Shown here: positions 1-8,191 of the stretch, one piece after another
Layout: each line of letters begins with the position of its first letter
How positions within the stretch are numbered: the stretch's first letter is position 1
Origin: Bog-473 sp963779735
Lineage (GTDB): Bacteria; Actinomycetota; Acidimicrobiia; Acidimicrobiales; RAAP-2
Length of the DNA: 64,000 bases
Assembly: GCA_963779735.1 (NCBI GenBank)
Contig: CAVZZJ010000013.1
Coordinates: 1 to 64,000, forward strand
Reading direction: 5' to 3'
Program-made: the position numbers and the translations under genes
Notes under the pieces: model-generated
Databases searched by the model: none
What the model was told of the DNA's origin: nothing
Seen by the model: only the letters and a program-made list of their open reading frames with translations

Positions 1-718
1 TGCGACATGGGAGCCCATCCCCGCTGCCGGCGGATACAACAACTTGTCATGACGAACCGTCGGTGCGGGACCGGGGTCGCCGAAGTTGATGTGGGGCGAG
101 AGCGCCATACCCAGCTCAAGTGCTCTCTCCCAGAACTGGTCGTCCTCGGGCGCCGCCTTGCCGGTTCCATTTGGAAACTGCCGGAGTGTAACGGCTTTGA
201 GACCGAGGCGCTTGGCTCGTTCCAGCTCTTCGACTGCATCGCGGATTCCAGATACCGGCATGAAAGCGGCACCGATTAAGCGATCTGGCGCCACCGAACA
301 GAAGTCCTCGGCCAAGAAGGTGTTGTACGCCTGAACTACCGACACGTAGACGTCTTTGTCTCCGATTCCCTCAATGAACCGCGAGATGTGAACCGGTGGG
401 AAGAGAACTTCTGCGTCAATCCCGTCGTGGTCTTGCTCACGGAGCCGTTGCACCGCATCGCCGGTGCCCGGGGTGGGGCTGCCCTCCTCGGTGGTATAGC
501 TGGCATAGGCAAACTTGAATGTTCCCGTGCCCGAAATGTTTGATCCGACATGGAGAATGGGCTGACCCTCGACGAGCCATGCATCGCCTCTTCCGCCAGA
601 CAGGTGGGTCAACCTCGGAGCACGGTCCCGATGCTTTTCGGGCACATGCTTCACCGACGCATCGGGCGGAGTTCTCCAAATGGCCGTCCGCAGATATCAC
701 TTGATATTTTCTCGCCAC
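1..718 (-). pseudogene. Amidohydrolase (amidohydrolase_2 family), frameshifted, 3' end outside window
   Basis: Translated on the minus strand from a GTG at 718 (GGAGGAG about 8 nt upstream), the protein opens VARKYQVISADGHLE, the usual metal-binding start of amidohydrolase_2 enzymes. The frame then breaks near 674-677. One base too many (GAGAACTCCG where an in-frame GAGxxxCCG is expected) moves the homologous sequence to another frame, which continues uninterrupted as PPDASVKHVPEKHRDRAP and on to the window edge, including a SPHINFGD stretch near 61-100. Family members are decarboxylases or hydrolases of aromatic or cyclic acids. The gene lies downstream of the LLM oxidoreductase on the same strand and is probably cotranscribed with it. 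It could be a true pseudogene or a single-base sequence error; the rest is well conserved. Confidence 0.85.
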
Positions 719-850
719 TTCCTGCTCCTCCTCTTGTGCGAACTCCGACGTGATTCGGTCCGTTTCCCTACAAGGCCTTCCAAGATTGAACGGGGTCGTA
801 CCCAGGTTTCTCAATCTCAATTGCCTTTGCCCCAGCATCGGCTTTGACGC

Positions 851-1762
851 TCATCCGCTGCTTTGGCCGGTCGACGGATGGTCACCGCTGACGGAAGGAG
901 TCAGGTGCCCCCCACATCGCTCGGCTACCTCTTCGAGGACGGCAAAGGCTCTCGGCGGGTCCCCTAACGGCAGCATCAGGCCGAGGTCGGTGACGCCGAG
1001 GGATGCATAGGTATCGATCAGCTCCGGGTCCACGCTGCTCGCTACGATTCCCCGAACTGCGACCTTGATGGTGGCTGGGTCACGACCGGCATCGAGGCAG
1101 AACCGGTGGAGCTTCTGCACGGCCGGACCGAGCTTCTCAGGTTCGGCGTAGGGGGCGTCCCATCCGTCAGCCAGCTCGACCGCCCGCCGGATCGCCTTGT
1201 CGCCCATACCCCCCACCCAGAGCGGAGGATGGGGTCGCTGCACGGTCGCCGGCAGCATCGTCATGCCGTCGGTTCCGCCGGATTCGAAGACTCGCAGCAG
1301 GTACCGAAGTCCGCTGTCGGTCGCCTCTGCCCGGTTGTCAAAATCCACGCCGACCGCCTCGAACTCCTCGGGGAGCCATCCCGCTCCGATGCCGAGAATC
1401 ACTCGACCCTTGGAGAGCGCATCGATGGTCGCCACGAGCTTTGCCGTGACGACGGGACCCCGAAGGGGGAGCACGGCCACGCCGAAGCCGAGGCCGACTC
1501 GGTCGGTGATGCGAGCGACCGCCGCCTGGATGGCGAAGGGGTCCAGCAGTGAGGTCTCCGGGTTGAGCAGACCCCCGGCACCGTAAGGGTACGGGGTGCC
1601 AGGAGCCAGGGGAAGGGTGAGGTGATCGCCGACCCAGACACTATGGAAGCCGAGGCGCTCGGTCTCGATGGCCACCTGGCAGCACAGATCGGCGTGGGCG
1701 GCCGGTTCCATGGGCTCGCGCATGGCGAACCCCAGGTTCCCCATGGCAATCCCGAGGTTCAC
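851..1762 (-). CDS. LLM class F420-type oxidoreductase
   Basis: The 303-residue protein has the luciferase-like monooxygenase TIM-barrel pattern: an N-terminal strand, VWVGDHLTLP near residue 44, GLGFGVAVLPLRGPVVTAK, then LSKGRVILGIGAGWLPEEFEAVG, and PPLWVGGMGDKAIRRA in the second half. Such proteins use F420H2 or FMN for hydride transfer or oxygenation of small substrates. The GTG start at 1762 has only a weak Shine-Dalgarno; an internal ATG at 1744 is an alternative. The gene is divergent from an IclR regulator, with palindromic sites between them, and lies upstream of the damaged amidohydrolase. Substrate unknown; the family call is secure. Confidence 0.9.
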   Translation of the reverse strand: MNLGIAMGNLGFAMREPMEPAAHADLCCQVAIETERLGFHSVWVGDHLTLPLAPGTPYPYGAGGLLNPETSLLDPFAIQAAVARITDRVGLGFGVAVLPLRGPVVTAKLVATIDALSKGRVILGIGAGWLPEEFEAVGVDFDNRAEATDSGLRYLLRVFESGGTDGMTMLPATVQRPHPPLWVGGMGDKAIRRAVELADGWDAPYAEPEKLGPAVQKLHRFCLDAGRDPATIKVAVRGIVASSVDPELIDTYASLGVTDLGLMLPLGDPPRAFAVLEEVAERCGGHLTPSVSGDHPSTGQSSG

Positions 1763-1820
1763 CGCCCTGCAGCCTTGTGAAATACCGGATGGCTATCGAC
1801 GGACCACCCTTTGGATTGAT

Positions 1821-1839
1821 GTGTCTTAATGTGATACAC
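1821..1839. promoter_or_regulatory. Imperfect inverted repeat upstream of the LLM gene
   Basis: GTGTCTTAATGTGATACAC has GTGT/ACAC arms and an imperfect interior, 59-77 bp upstream of the LLM start. Its right half (GTGATA) resembles the arm of the perfect palindrome at 2113-2129. An IclR-type operator for the LLM-amidohydrolase transcript is an inference from position. Confidence 0.35.
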
Positions 1840-2112
1840 CTGAATCATGCTGCAATACGCTAAACGGGAGCGTAACCGTCGTCAAGCGAGCAAGAACCTC
1901 GGTCAACTAGCTCGGAACAATCATCTGCGAGGTTCGCTCAGGTTGGAGCAACAATTCGAGGGGAGAGCCGATCACATCTCACAGGAATGAGAGCAACCAA
2001 CCTGCTTTGTGCCAGATACCTCATTCGGAATCCAGTTTCGGACGTGTGCTCATAGTCGACAGGGATCTCCGAGAAAGTGTCCGACGAGGAAGTGTGTGGT
2101 CCAGTCCGATCC

Positions 2113-2129
2113 ATATCACATGGTGATAT
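2113..2129. promoter_or_regulatory. Perfect 7-3-7 palindrome, probable IclR operator
   Basis: ATATCAC-ATG-GTGATAT is a perfect inverted repeat. It lies 38 bp upstream of the favoured TTG start of the IclR-type regulator at 2167. IclR regulators commonly bind such sites in divergent intergenic regions and repress themselves. The site would fall inside the coding region if the upstream GTG at 2077 were used, which argues for the later start. Confidence 0.55.
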
Positions 2130-2166
2130 AGTTTCAAGGAACTCATTCACATGGCGGAGCGCCGCA

Positions 2167-2880
2167 TTGAGCGTTAAACGAATAAAGAGTGCCGCCCGTA
2201 CGTTGGCGACCTTCGAAGCAATCGCGGAGCACCAACCGATCGGCGTCGGCGCGTTGGCTCGGCTTCTCGACGACGACAAGAGCGCCCAACAGCGCGCCAT
2301 CATGACCCTGGCGGACGAAGGGTGGATACAACCAGCTCCCGGAGAGCCGACCCGATGGGAGACCACGGCCCGGATTCACGTGCTAGCCCACCTCGCACAG
2401 GGCTACAGCGGACTACGTCACCGCGCCCGGGTCCGCCTCGACGCGTTGCGGTCCCGCACGGGCGAGTCGATCATGATGGCCGTGCCTGACAGCGGGCGCA
2501 TCGTCACCATCGAGGCTCTGGAAAGTGAACAAATACCTCGGATCGCTCCCTATGTGGGCTTGGTCATTTCCTTCGAAAAAAGCGCAGCCGGCGCTGCGCT
2601 CCTCGCCGCTCTGACCGGGAGCGAACAAGAGGAGATGCTCGGGCGTCCGCTTGATGCCGCAGAACGACGTCGGATCGCCGAGGTGCGGACCCGAGGCTGG
2701 GCCATCAACGACGGAGATATCCGGGCGGGTTCAACGAACTTCGCCGCCACCATTACCGACCAGGGTCGGGCCGTTGCGGCGATCATCCTGACCGGTCCGT
2801 CCGAGAGGCTCACTCGCAATCGGCATAAGCACTACGGGGGTCTCGTCTCTCAAGCTGCAGCCGACCTCTCAACCACCTAA
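2167..2880 (+). CDS. IclR-family transcriptional regulator
   Basis: The protein has an N-terminal winged helix-turn-helix (KRIKSAARTLATFEAIAEHQ, GVGALARLLDDDKSAQQRAIMTL) and a C-terminal IclR effector domain (SGRIVTIEALES, FEKSAAGAALLAAL, RGWAINDGDIRAGSTNFAATI). The frame is open from a GTG at 2077. The family normally starts just before the KxxxRTL segment, and TTG 2167 has GGCGGAG 8-9 nt upstream, so that start is chosen (237 residues). It probably controls the divergent LLM-amidohydrolase genes and itself through the palindromes at 1821 and 2113. The ligand cannot be read from sequence. Confidence 0.85.
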   Translation: MSVKRIKSAARTLATFEAIAEHQPIGVGALARLLDDDKSAQQRAIMTLADEGWIQPAPGEPTRWETTARIHVLAHLAQGYSGLRHRARVRLDALRSRTGESIMMAVPDSGRIVTIEALESEQIPRIAPYVGLVISFEKSAAGAALLAALTGSEQEEMLGRPLDAAERRRIAEVRTRGWAINDGDIRAGSTNFAATITDQGRAVAAIILTGPSERLTRNRHKHYGGLVSQAAADLSTT

Positions 2881-2895
2881 GGCACCTTCATGGAC

Positions 2896-3031
2896 TCACG
2901 GCCTGCTCAGGTCCCTGATCTGGGACGTTACTACGTGCACATACCTCTCCGTCGTAATGACATTGTTCCCCAGCAACTCGGTCGTGTCGGGAATCCGCCG
3001 TAGGCGCCGCTTCTGGATGCGCCGTGTGGCA
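2896..3031 (-). pseudogene. Remnant of a tyrosine recombinase (integrase) C-terminus
   Basis: On the minus strand the frame ending at 2896 reads RRIPDTTELLGNNVITTERY followed by VHV, matching the end of XerC/D-type integrases (LLGH-x-SITTTERYxHV) with the nucleophilic Tyr kept and the LGH histidine changed to Asn. Just upstream, in another frame, CHTAHPEAAPT (3031-2999) resembles the HTA box II region. No intact upstream integrase body is visible, so this is a decayed fragment with at least one frameshift. It suggests past integration near the left part of the island. The match is short, so confidence is moderate. Confidence 0.5.
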
Positions 3032-3343
3032 CTGGAGCACCGTTCACGCGTGAGACGCGCAGAGCGCGGTGAGTTTTCCATCGGACTTGGGCTCTGAACT
3101 GGCGGGCTTGAACGTCCTCGAGAGCGTGAACGTGTCGGCTTCATCCACTGTCCCCGTTCTGAGCAGGATCTTTTGTGAACCGCATTTCCATCGTATGGCG
3201 GGGGAGTTCTGCCCGACCCTGAGGCAGAAGATTGACCCTTGGCGTCTTTCGGACACAGACCAACGGCCGCCCTCGGTGGCCTGCGAGCAGATGCCTAACG
3301 CCAACACTGTCGGCGAATCTGTGAAGATTCGGAGGTGAACGGT

Positions 3344-3604
3344 GTGAACGCTCGCGTTGCTCGCCTGACTCCACTGGTCAAGGGAACGGGGGCGCGGGTG
3401 GTCCTCTGCGCCCTGATGGTCGGCGCACCTCTGGTCCTGGCCTTGACCGTCGGTTGGCCCCCACCACCTTCCGCCTCTGGCGGGGTTGCGCACCTCGGGG
3501 ACCAGCACCGACCACCGTCCATGCGCAGGACTCAGCTGGCTCTACCGCTTATCGAGTCAACGCCGCCCATACGAGGAAACAGTCGGACGGCTTGGTACCC
3601 CTGA
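3344..3604 (+). pseudogene. Possible N-terminal remnant of a large membrane regulator
   Basis: A GTG at 3344 has GGAGG 9 nt upstream. The short product has a basic start, one hydrophobic segment (GARVVLCALMVGAPLVLALT) and then VGWPPPP. This resembles the N-termini of large actinobacterial LysM/BTAD membrane proteins, which begin with a basic tail, a helix and a GWPLP motif. Nothing after it matches and the frame stops at 3604, so it is a truncated remnant or a chance ORF. The rest of 2881-3659 shows no gene I can support apart from the integrase remnant. Confidence 0.3.
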
Positions 3605-3659
3605 CCCCGCTATGGATCTCGCCGATTGTAACTACGTCGGCTGCTCTTAGAGCTAAAAG

Positions 3660-4079
3660 TTAGTCGCTCCACTTCCGGAAGACCGGGAGCATGAATGCTC
3701 CATTGTCGTCTTCACAGTCTATGAAATCCATCTGAACGGGTAGATCCAGGACCATCTCCTTCCTTGTAAAGCCGAGGGGATTGCTCACAAAGAGGGGCCC
3801 TTCTGCGAGTTGGACGAGGATGGTCTCCCAGGGGACTGGCAGCACGTCGTAGTACTTTTGCTCGAAAGTCGCCCAGCTCTTGAGCCTTCCTGCGCCCGAG
3901 AGGCGGCGCCAGTGAAGGTCGAGCCCTTCACATTCCTCGCATTTGTCGACGGGGGGCCAGGCAAACCCGCTGCAATCGCGGCACTGCTGCAGCCTCAGTT
4001 CACGGCCTTCGCAGAATCGCCAGAACTGATCGTGAACTCCTCCCAGCGTTCGGTTTGGTCGTTGCTCGCCCATGGTCAC
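3660..4079 (-). CDS. DUF35 / Zn-ribbon OB-fold protein, thiolase partner
   Basis: The 139-residue protein has an N-terminal helical hairpin (FWRFCEGRELRLQQCRDC), a rubredoxin-like zinc ribbon with C-x2-C near residue 34 and C-x2-C near residue 47, and an OB-fold domain (GRLKSWATFEQ, LVQLAEGPLFVSNP). Proteins of this kind (ChsH2-type DUF35) form stable complexes with thiolase-fold partners in steroid side-chain degradation. Its GTG start overlaps the stop of the thiolase gene by GTGA, so the two are translationally coupled. Zinc binding is inferred from the four cysteines. Confidence 0.88.
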   Translation of the reverse strand: MTMGEQRPNRTLGGVHDQFWRFCEGRELRLQQCRDCSGFAWPPVDKCEECEGLDLHWRRLSGAGRLKSWATFEQKYYDVLPVPWETILVQLAEGPLFVSNPLGFTRKEMVLDLPVQMDFIDCEDDNGAFMLPVFRKWSD

Positions 4080-5284
4080 CCGCCCCGGGTAAGCAAGAGG
4101 GGGAAGGCGGCTTCTGTCGTGGCGAGGGAGAACATAGATGTTTGAATGTCGGCCACCTGCCTGGCGCCGGCTTCGTGTCTGAGTTGACGGACTGCCTCAA
4201 CCATGTGGTTCCATCCGTGCATGTAGGCCTCAGATAGCATTCCACCGCTGGTGTTGACGGGCAGCGTTCCGTCGAGGTCCATGTGACCCTTGTTGCAGAA
4301 CTCCAATCCCCCACCTGGCTCTACGAATCCGTAACCCTCGATCTGGTTGATGAGATGAATGCTCGAGGCATCATAACCTTGAAAGTGGTTGACTTCTGAG
4401 AGGGCGAGGGCCGCCATTTCGAACGCCTGTTTCCCCGCCTCCTGGAACAGAGGTCTCAGGCGTTCCCTCACCATATAGTGCATCTTGTTCGACGATATCT
4501 TGGCATGACCCCAGCCCGCCACCTCCACCGGAACATGTTCGAGGCCGCCTGCCATGTCGGTGCGTCGCAGGATCAGGCATACCCCGCCGTCGTTGACGAG
4601 GCAGAGATCGAACAGGTGTAGAGGCCGAACGATATAGCGGGAGTTGAGGTAGTCCTCGATTGTGAGGGGTTCCCGCATGATTGCGTTTTCGTTGCGGGAG
4701 GCATGACGTCTGAGGGTTAGGGCGACGCTTCCCAAGTCCTCTTCGGTAGCACCGTAGATGTTCTGGTAGTACTGGAACATGAAGGCCCAATGGGCGGCCT
4801 GAGAGCTCCATCCCCAAGGGTTGAAGTAGTAATAGGACTTGGGGGTGGCACCCTCTTGGCCGTAGGTCTGTCCACCGTAGACTCGACCGATTGCCCTTGA
4901 AGCTGCCGCGTAGACAAGAGCGAGGGTGTTGCACTCGCCGCTGACGAGTGCCTCCACCGCGGGAGGAACGGTGTCGTCTAGCATCGTTCCCCCGGTAACT
5001 GCATACCGGGGTTCGATCCCGAGCACATCGGAGACCTCCTTCACGTCAGGAGGCCCGTATATGAAACAGACGCTCAGGCCGTCGATGTCCTCACGGCGCA
5101 GACCGGAGTCGGCGATCGCCCGGTTGAAAGCCTGATCCGCGAGGGAGACGGCATCGGGCGGAACGTAGTCGGAACTTCTAGCTCTGCTCGCTCGGTAGTC
5201 CTTTCGGTAGTCGGTTTCACCGACGCCGACGATCGCCACCATTCGCGATAGGTCGCGAGATGGCCTGATGAGGCCCGTGGTCAT
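4076..5284 (-). CDS. Thiolase-fold protein, Ltp2-like aldolase candidate
   Basis: The 402-residue protein shows the duplicated thiolase fold (VAIVGVGETDYRK at the start, AFNRAIADSGLRREDIDGL, then NTSGGMLSEAYMHGWNHMVE near the C-terminus). At the position of the nucleophilic Cys in degradative thiolases it reads GGTMLDDTVPPAVEAL, without a cysteine. This matches the lipid-transfer-protein/Ltp2 group, some of which are retro-aldolases acting on acyl-CoA with a DUF35 partner. The DUF35 gene follows with a GTGA overlap. Likely role: carbon-carbon cleavage in side-chain degradation of a sterol-like or terpenoid acyl-CoA; this is inference from family and context. Confidence 0.85.
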   Translation of the reverse strand: MTTGLIRPSRDLSRMVAIVGVGETDYRKDYRASRARSSDYVPPDAVSLADQAFNRAIADSGLRREDIDGLSVCFIYGPPDVKEVSDVLGIEPRYAVTGGTMLDDTVPPAVEALVSGECNTLALVYAAASRAIGRVYGGQTYGQEGATPKSYYYFNPWGWSSQAAHWAFMFQYYQNIYGATEEDLGSVALTLRRHASRNENAIMREPLTIEDYLNSRYIVRPLHLFDLCLVNDGGVCLILRRTDMAGGLEHVPVEVAGWGHAKISSNKMHYMVRERLRPLFQEAGKQAFEMAALALSEVNHFQGYDASSIHLINQIEGYGFVEPGGGLEFCNKGHMDLDGTLPVNTSGGMLSEAYMHGWNHMVEAVRQLRHEAGARQVADIQTSMFSLATTEAAFPLLLTRGG

Positions 5285-5607
5285 GACACTGTCTACCTCT
5301 GCGTTTCCTCTCCCCCGGTCACGGCTCTCATGATTGAAGGTCGGCTACCTCTCTGTCTCTGCACCTTCGGCCAACACCATGCCCGCGGCGGCCAGGAACA
5401 CCTGGCTGGAGCGAATGACGAGGGCGACAGAGATTCTGGAATCACACTGCGAATCAACGACGTGTTGCGGGTTCTCGGACGGAAGGGGTCAGGTCACGGC
5501 GGTCCCTATGTGCCCATTGCTCCGCGGTGAGGAAGGTGGCTGTGAGGGCTGTGGTGGTCGATCGGGGAGGTAAGGCCCGTGTTCGGTGGCGGTATCCGGA
5601 GGGTGTT
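5285..5607. other. Intergenic region with the displaced AraC 3' end and a possible gene fragment
   Basis: No intact gene is seen. On the minus strand the shifted reading frame of the AraC regulator continues past 5608 as GETPSGYRHRT and stays open to a stop near 5346. In another minus frame, about 5460 down to 5329, RISVALVIRSSQVFLAAAGM runs to a stop just before the thiolase gene. It looks protein-like, but I cannot assign it to a family. Confidence 0.4.
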
Positions 5608-6396
5608 TCACCGGCCGTAGCGATGGAAGGCCCGGGTGAACGCGCTGGTGCTCTCGAACCCGACCGCGAGCGCGATGTTTATGATCGTGTCGCCGTCCTG
5701 GGCGATCAGTGACATGGCCTTCAGCAGGCGACTTTCGAGGAGATATTGGCGCCACCCCATCCCGAGGTTGGTGACAAACGCCCTCCGAAGCGTCCGCTCC
5801 GATGTGCCCATGGCGGCGCACACGTCCGGGAGTGATACGGACTCGAGGTGGGCGTTCGTATGCTCGATCGCGGCGGCAACGAGGGGGTCTTCAGTTGTGG
5901 GGAGGTACAAGGGTGTCTCCAAGTCCAACCAGTTGACGATCACACTTGCGAGCGCCTCGAAGAAGATGTCGGCGGCGGGGTCACTCGTCGGGCGGTAGAT
6001 CGGCCATCGGGTGGCGTAGAGGATCATTTCCCGCACGAGCGGGGCTGCGGGCAGGATCCTGACCCGGTCGCCGGCGGGGATATTCATGGAGGGATCGAAG
6101 AACACCGAGACTTTCTTTATCTTGGTGAGCGTGCTGCAGTGCTCGACGCCGGCTGGGATCCAGACGGCCTGTTGGGGAGGCAGCAAGTAGCGTGCCGACG
6201 CCGTCTCAACGCACGCCACGCCTTCTAAGGCGTACTCGAGTTGGTGGAGCTCGTGGGAGTGCCAGCCGGATATCACCTCGTCACCGATGTCGAGTGCGAA
6301 CGTACCGGCACGCACCAGTTCGGTCTGAGGGACTTCACCGGGCAGGTCGTTGGCCGGTTCGGACCACAATTTGACCGGACGCGCATAGACAGCCAC
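5608..6396 (-). CDS. AraC-family regulator with cupin N-terminus, frameshifted C-terminal tip
   Basis: The N-terminal half is a cupin-like sensing domain (SGWHSHELHQLEYALEG, PPQQAVWIPAGVEHCS). The C-terminal half carries the two AraC helix-turn-helix units (LPDVCAAMGTSERTLRRAF and INIALAVGFESTSAFTRAFH). The frame stops at RYGR, but one base over, the expected family ending GETPSGYRHR follows immediately, so there is a one-base insertion (TAC GGCC GGT) near 5611-5616. About 12 residues after the second HTH are lost, which may or may not abolish DNA binding. It is divergent from the cupin gene at 6457 with a 60-bp gap, so regulation of that gene is likely. Confidence 0.8.
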   Translation of the reverse strand: MAVYARPVKLWSEPANDLPGEVPQTELVRAGTFALDIGDEVISGWHSHELHQLEYALEGVACVETASARYLLPPQQAVWIPAGVEHCSTLTKIKKVSVFFDPSMNIPAGDRVRILPAAPLVREMILYATRWPIYRPTSDPAADIFFEALASVIVNWLDLETPLYLPTTEDPLVAAAIEHTNAHLESVSLPDVCAAMGTSERTLRRAFVTNLGMGWRQYLLESRLLKAMSLIAQDGDTIINIALAVGFESTSAFTRAFHRYGR

Positions 6397-6456
6397 GTGC
6401 TAGAGAATAGCCTGACCAAGGATTGTTGCTGATACAGAGCGAACCAAGGGAGGGTC

Positions 6457-7002
6457 ATGATGGCCGAGCAGACCAAGCGGGCGGGGCTGAAGATCTTCCG
6501 CGCCGCCGAGGCGCGCCCATTCGATGAGGAGTTGGCCTCGAAGGTGTTTCGGGGGCCGGTCATGGATGGGGCAGCCATGGACGCGTTGCCCCGCTGGGAC
6601 TCCGCGGCTGGCGCGGGGATGAAGTTGATCTATGGCGACCCAGACCAAGGCGGGATGAGCCTGATGGTCTTATGGTTCGCTTCAAACTATGTTCTGCCGC
6701 GCCATGTCCATGACGCCGACTGCATGTACTACATCCTCTCGGGGGAGGCGCACCTGGGTAACCAGGTCCTTAGCCCTGGTGACGGCTTTTTCGCCCCCGC
6801 CGACGCCCCGTACACATATACGGCTGGGCCGGAGGGGGTGGAGGTGCTGGAGTTCCGGGCGACGAGCACGGTGGAGCTGAAGTACCTGGAGAGCCCGGAG
6901 CGCTGGGAGAAGCTGATCGAGTTGGCGGACGAGAGCCGGGATCGCTGGAGGGTGGAAGGGGCGGCTCGCGGGTACGCATGGAGCGGGGTCGCCGGGGCGT
7001 GA
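6457..7002 (+). CDS. Cupin-domain protein
   Basis: The 181-residue single-domain cupin carries motif 1 as LPRHVHDADCMYYILSGEAH near residues 77-96 and motif 2 as LSPGDGFFAPADAPYTY. The metal ligands His, His, Glu are visible in motif 1, though the C-terminal His of motif 2 is replaced by Tyr/Thr residues. GGGAGG precedes tandem ATG codons at 6457 and 6460. Cupins of this kind are dioxygenases, isomerases or binding proteins; the substrate is unknown. It is followed by an amidohydrolase remnant on the same strand and is divergent from the AraC regulator. Confidence 0.75.
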   Translation: MMAEQTKRAGLKIFRAAEARPFDEELASKVFRGPVMDGAAMDALPRWDSAAGAGMKLIYGDPDQGGMSLMVLWFASNYVLPRHVHDADCMYYILSGEAHLGNQVLSPGDGFFAPADAPYTYTAGPEGVEVLEFRATSTVELKYLESPERWEKLIELADESRDRWRVEGAARGYAWSGVAGA

Positions 7003-7016
7003 ACGGTACTCGAACC

Positions 7017-7274
7017 ATGACACGGGTAATCTCGGCGGACTGCCACGTGAACGAGCCTCCGCACGTCTTCGATGGCGTCCCGGCGAGGTTGAGGGACCGG
7101 GCGCCGAGGATGAAGCGGGGTCTGGACGGCGGCGACGGTTGGAGCTTCGACGGTGGGCCGCCTAAGCGGACGCTGGGGATCGAGGCGACCGCGGGTCGGG
7201 CGACGGCTGATAAGCGCATGAGCGGGCTGCGTTTCGAGGAGATCGGACAGGTGCTCCGTACGTTCAGATCGTGA
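7017..7274 (+). pseudogene. Truncated amidohydrolase (N-terminal 85 residues only)
   Basis: From the ATG at 7017 the protein begins MTRVISADCHVNEPPHVFDG and continues ARLRDRAPRMKRGLDGGDGW, a typical amidohydrolase_2 N-terminus with the DxH metal motif. It stays recognisable to about RMSGLRFEEI, where family members continue into the RPGNYDP region. Here it changes to GQVLRTFRS and stops at 7274, overlapping the end of the convergent DinB-type gene. The remaining ~300 residues are absent, so this is a deletion remnant joined to unrelated DNA. It follows the cupin gene by only 14 bp. Confidence 0.7.
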
Positions 7275-8043
7275 ATCGGAGGTTGCGGGCGAGCTGTCCG
7301 GCGAGTTCTTTGTTGCCTCCGAGTTCGATGCCGCCGGACGCCAGGTGCGACTCGGGTTCGATCCTTCCGCAGGCTAAGAGCATGAAGGTCAGGGAGTCGG
7401 TCCGGACGATGGCGTCTGGGTGGTCGAGCTCGTCCACAATGCGGGCACGTCCGTCGACAACAGCTGCGAGTTGTCCCTCGATCGGTCCATGGAGCTCGAC
7501 GAGCACGCTGGATCCGTCAGGTATCGCGGCGCGCTTGCCGACGATGTAACCGAAGCTGCGACGCACCTCGTCGAGGGCCAGTTCGGCGGCCGGTCCGCTT
7601 GTGTGACCGGGGCGTCCGAGCGGGACGCGGATGTCTTGCTCGTGGACCCAAAAGTCGAAGTTACGGATAGCCATGAACCGGCCGTAGGTCTGGACCCCGA
7701 CTGGGGTCCACGACACCTCTTCGAACAGGTTCGTGTCCGCCGCGAGCAACTCGGTCCTGCGGTCGGGGAGCACGGTACGGACCCGGCTGAGCAGCCGGTC
7801 CGGTGACCAGTCGTCCACTTCGTCGAAGACCTTTCCGACGATCTCGAACGGGGCCGGAGCGTCTCCGGCGGGTCGCCAGCCGGTGAGCGCTTCTTCGACA
7901 CCGTCGAGGTGGGCGACGACCTGGCGAACTCGCCAGGCTGGACAAAGGGATTGCATTTGCCAGTCCGCTTCGTCGAGTTCGCCCAACAAGGCGAGGACCG
8001 AGTCCATGCTCTCGAGCAGGCAATCGACTTCGTGAACGCTCAT
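7264..8043 (-). CDS. Mycothiol-dependent maleylpyruvate isomerase family (DinB-like) protein
   Basis: The 259-residue protein has the DinB/MDMPI four-helix N-terminus (CLLESMDSVLALLGELDEADW, LCPAWRVRQVVAHLDGVEEAL) including the conserved W-x-V-x-x-V-x-H-L segment that supplies a metal-ligand His. The C-terminal part (ASGGIELGGNKELAGQLARN) fits the SCP2-like C-terminal domain seen in many members. Such enzymes use mycothiol for isomerisation or conjugation and occur in actinobacteria. AGGAGA precedes the ATG at 8043. Substrate unknown; its setting among catabolic genes suggests detoxification or ring-cleavage product isomerisation. Confidence 0.8.
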   Translation of the reverse strand: MSVHEVDCLLESMDSVLALLGELDEADWQMQSLCPAWRVRQVVAHLDGVEEALTGWRPAGDAPAPFEIVGKVFDEVDDWSPDRLLSRVRTVLPDRRTELLAADTNLFEEVSWTPVGVQTYGRFMAIRNFDFWVHEQDIRVPLGRPGHTSGPAAELALDEVRRSFGYIVGKRAAIPDGSSVLVELHGPIEGQLAAVVDGRARIVDELDHPDAIVRTDSLTFMLLACGRIEPESHLASGGIELGGNKELAGQLARNLRFTI

Positions 8044-8191
8044 CTGTCTCCTATCTTCTCGAAGAGGTCGGTCCGGCCGGCGACTGGGGGTGGTCTCGAG
8101 GGAAACATCGGTTCAATCTATGGCCGGGGAGGCCGCGTCGGACGACTCAGCCGTCGCCCAAGAGGTCGGGGCGATGAAGAGTGAGCGGTTT

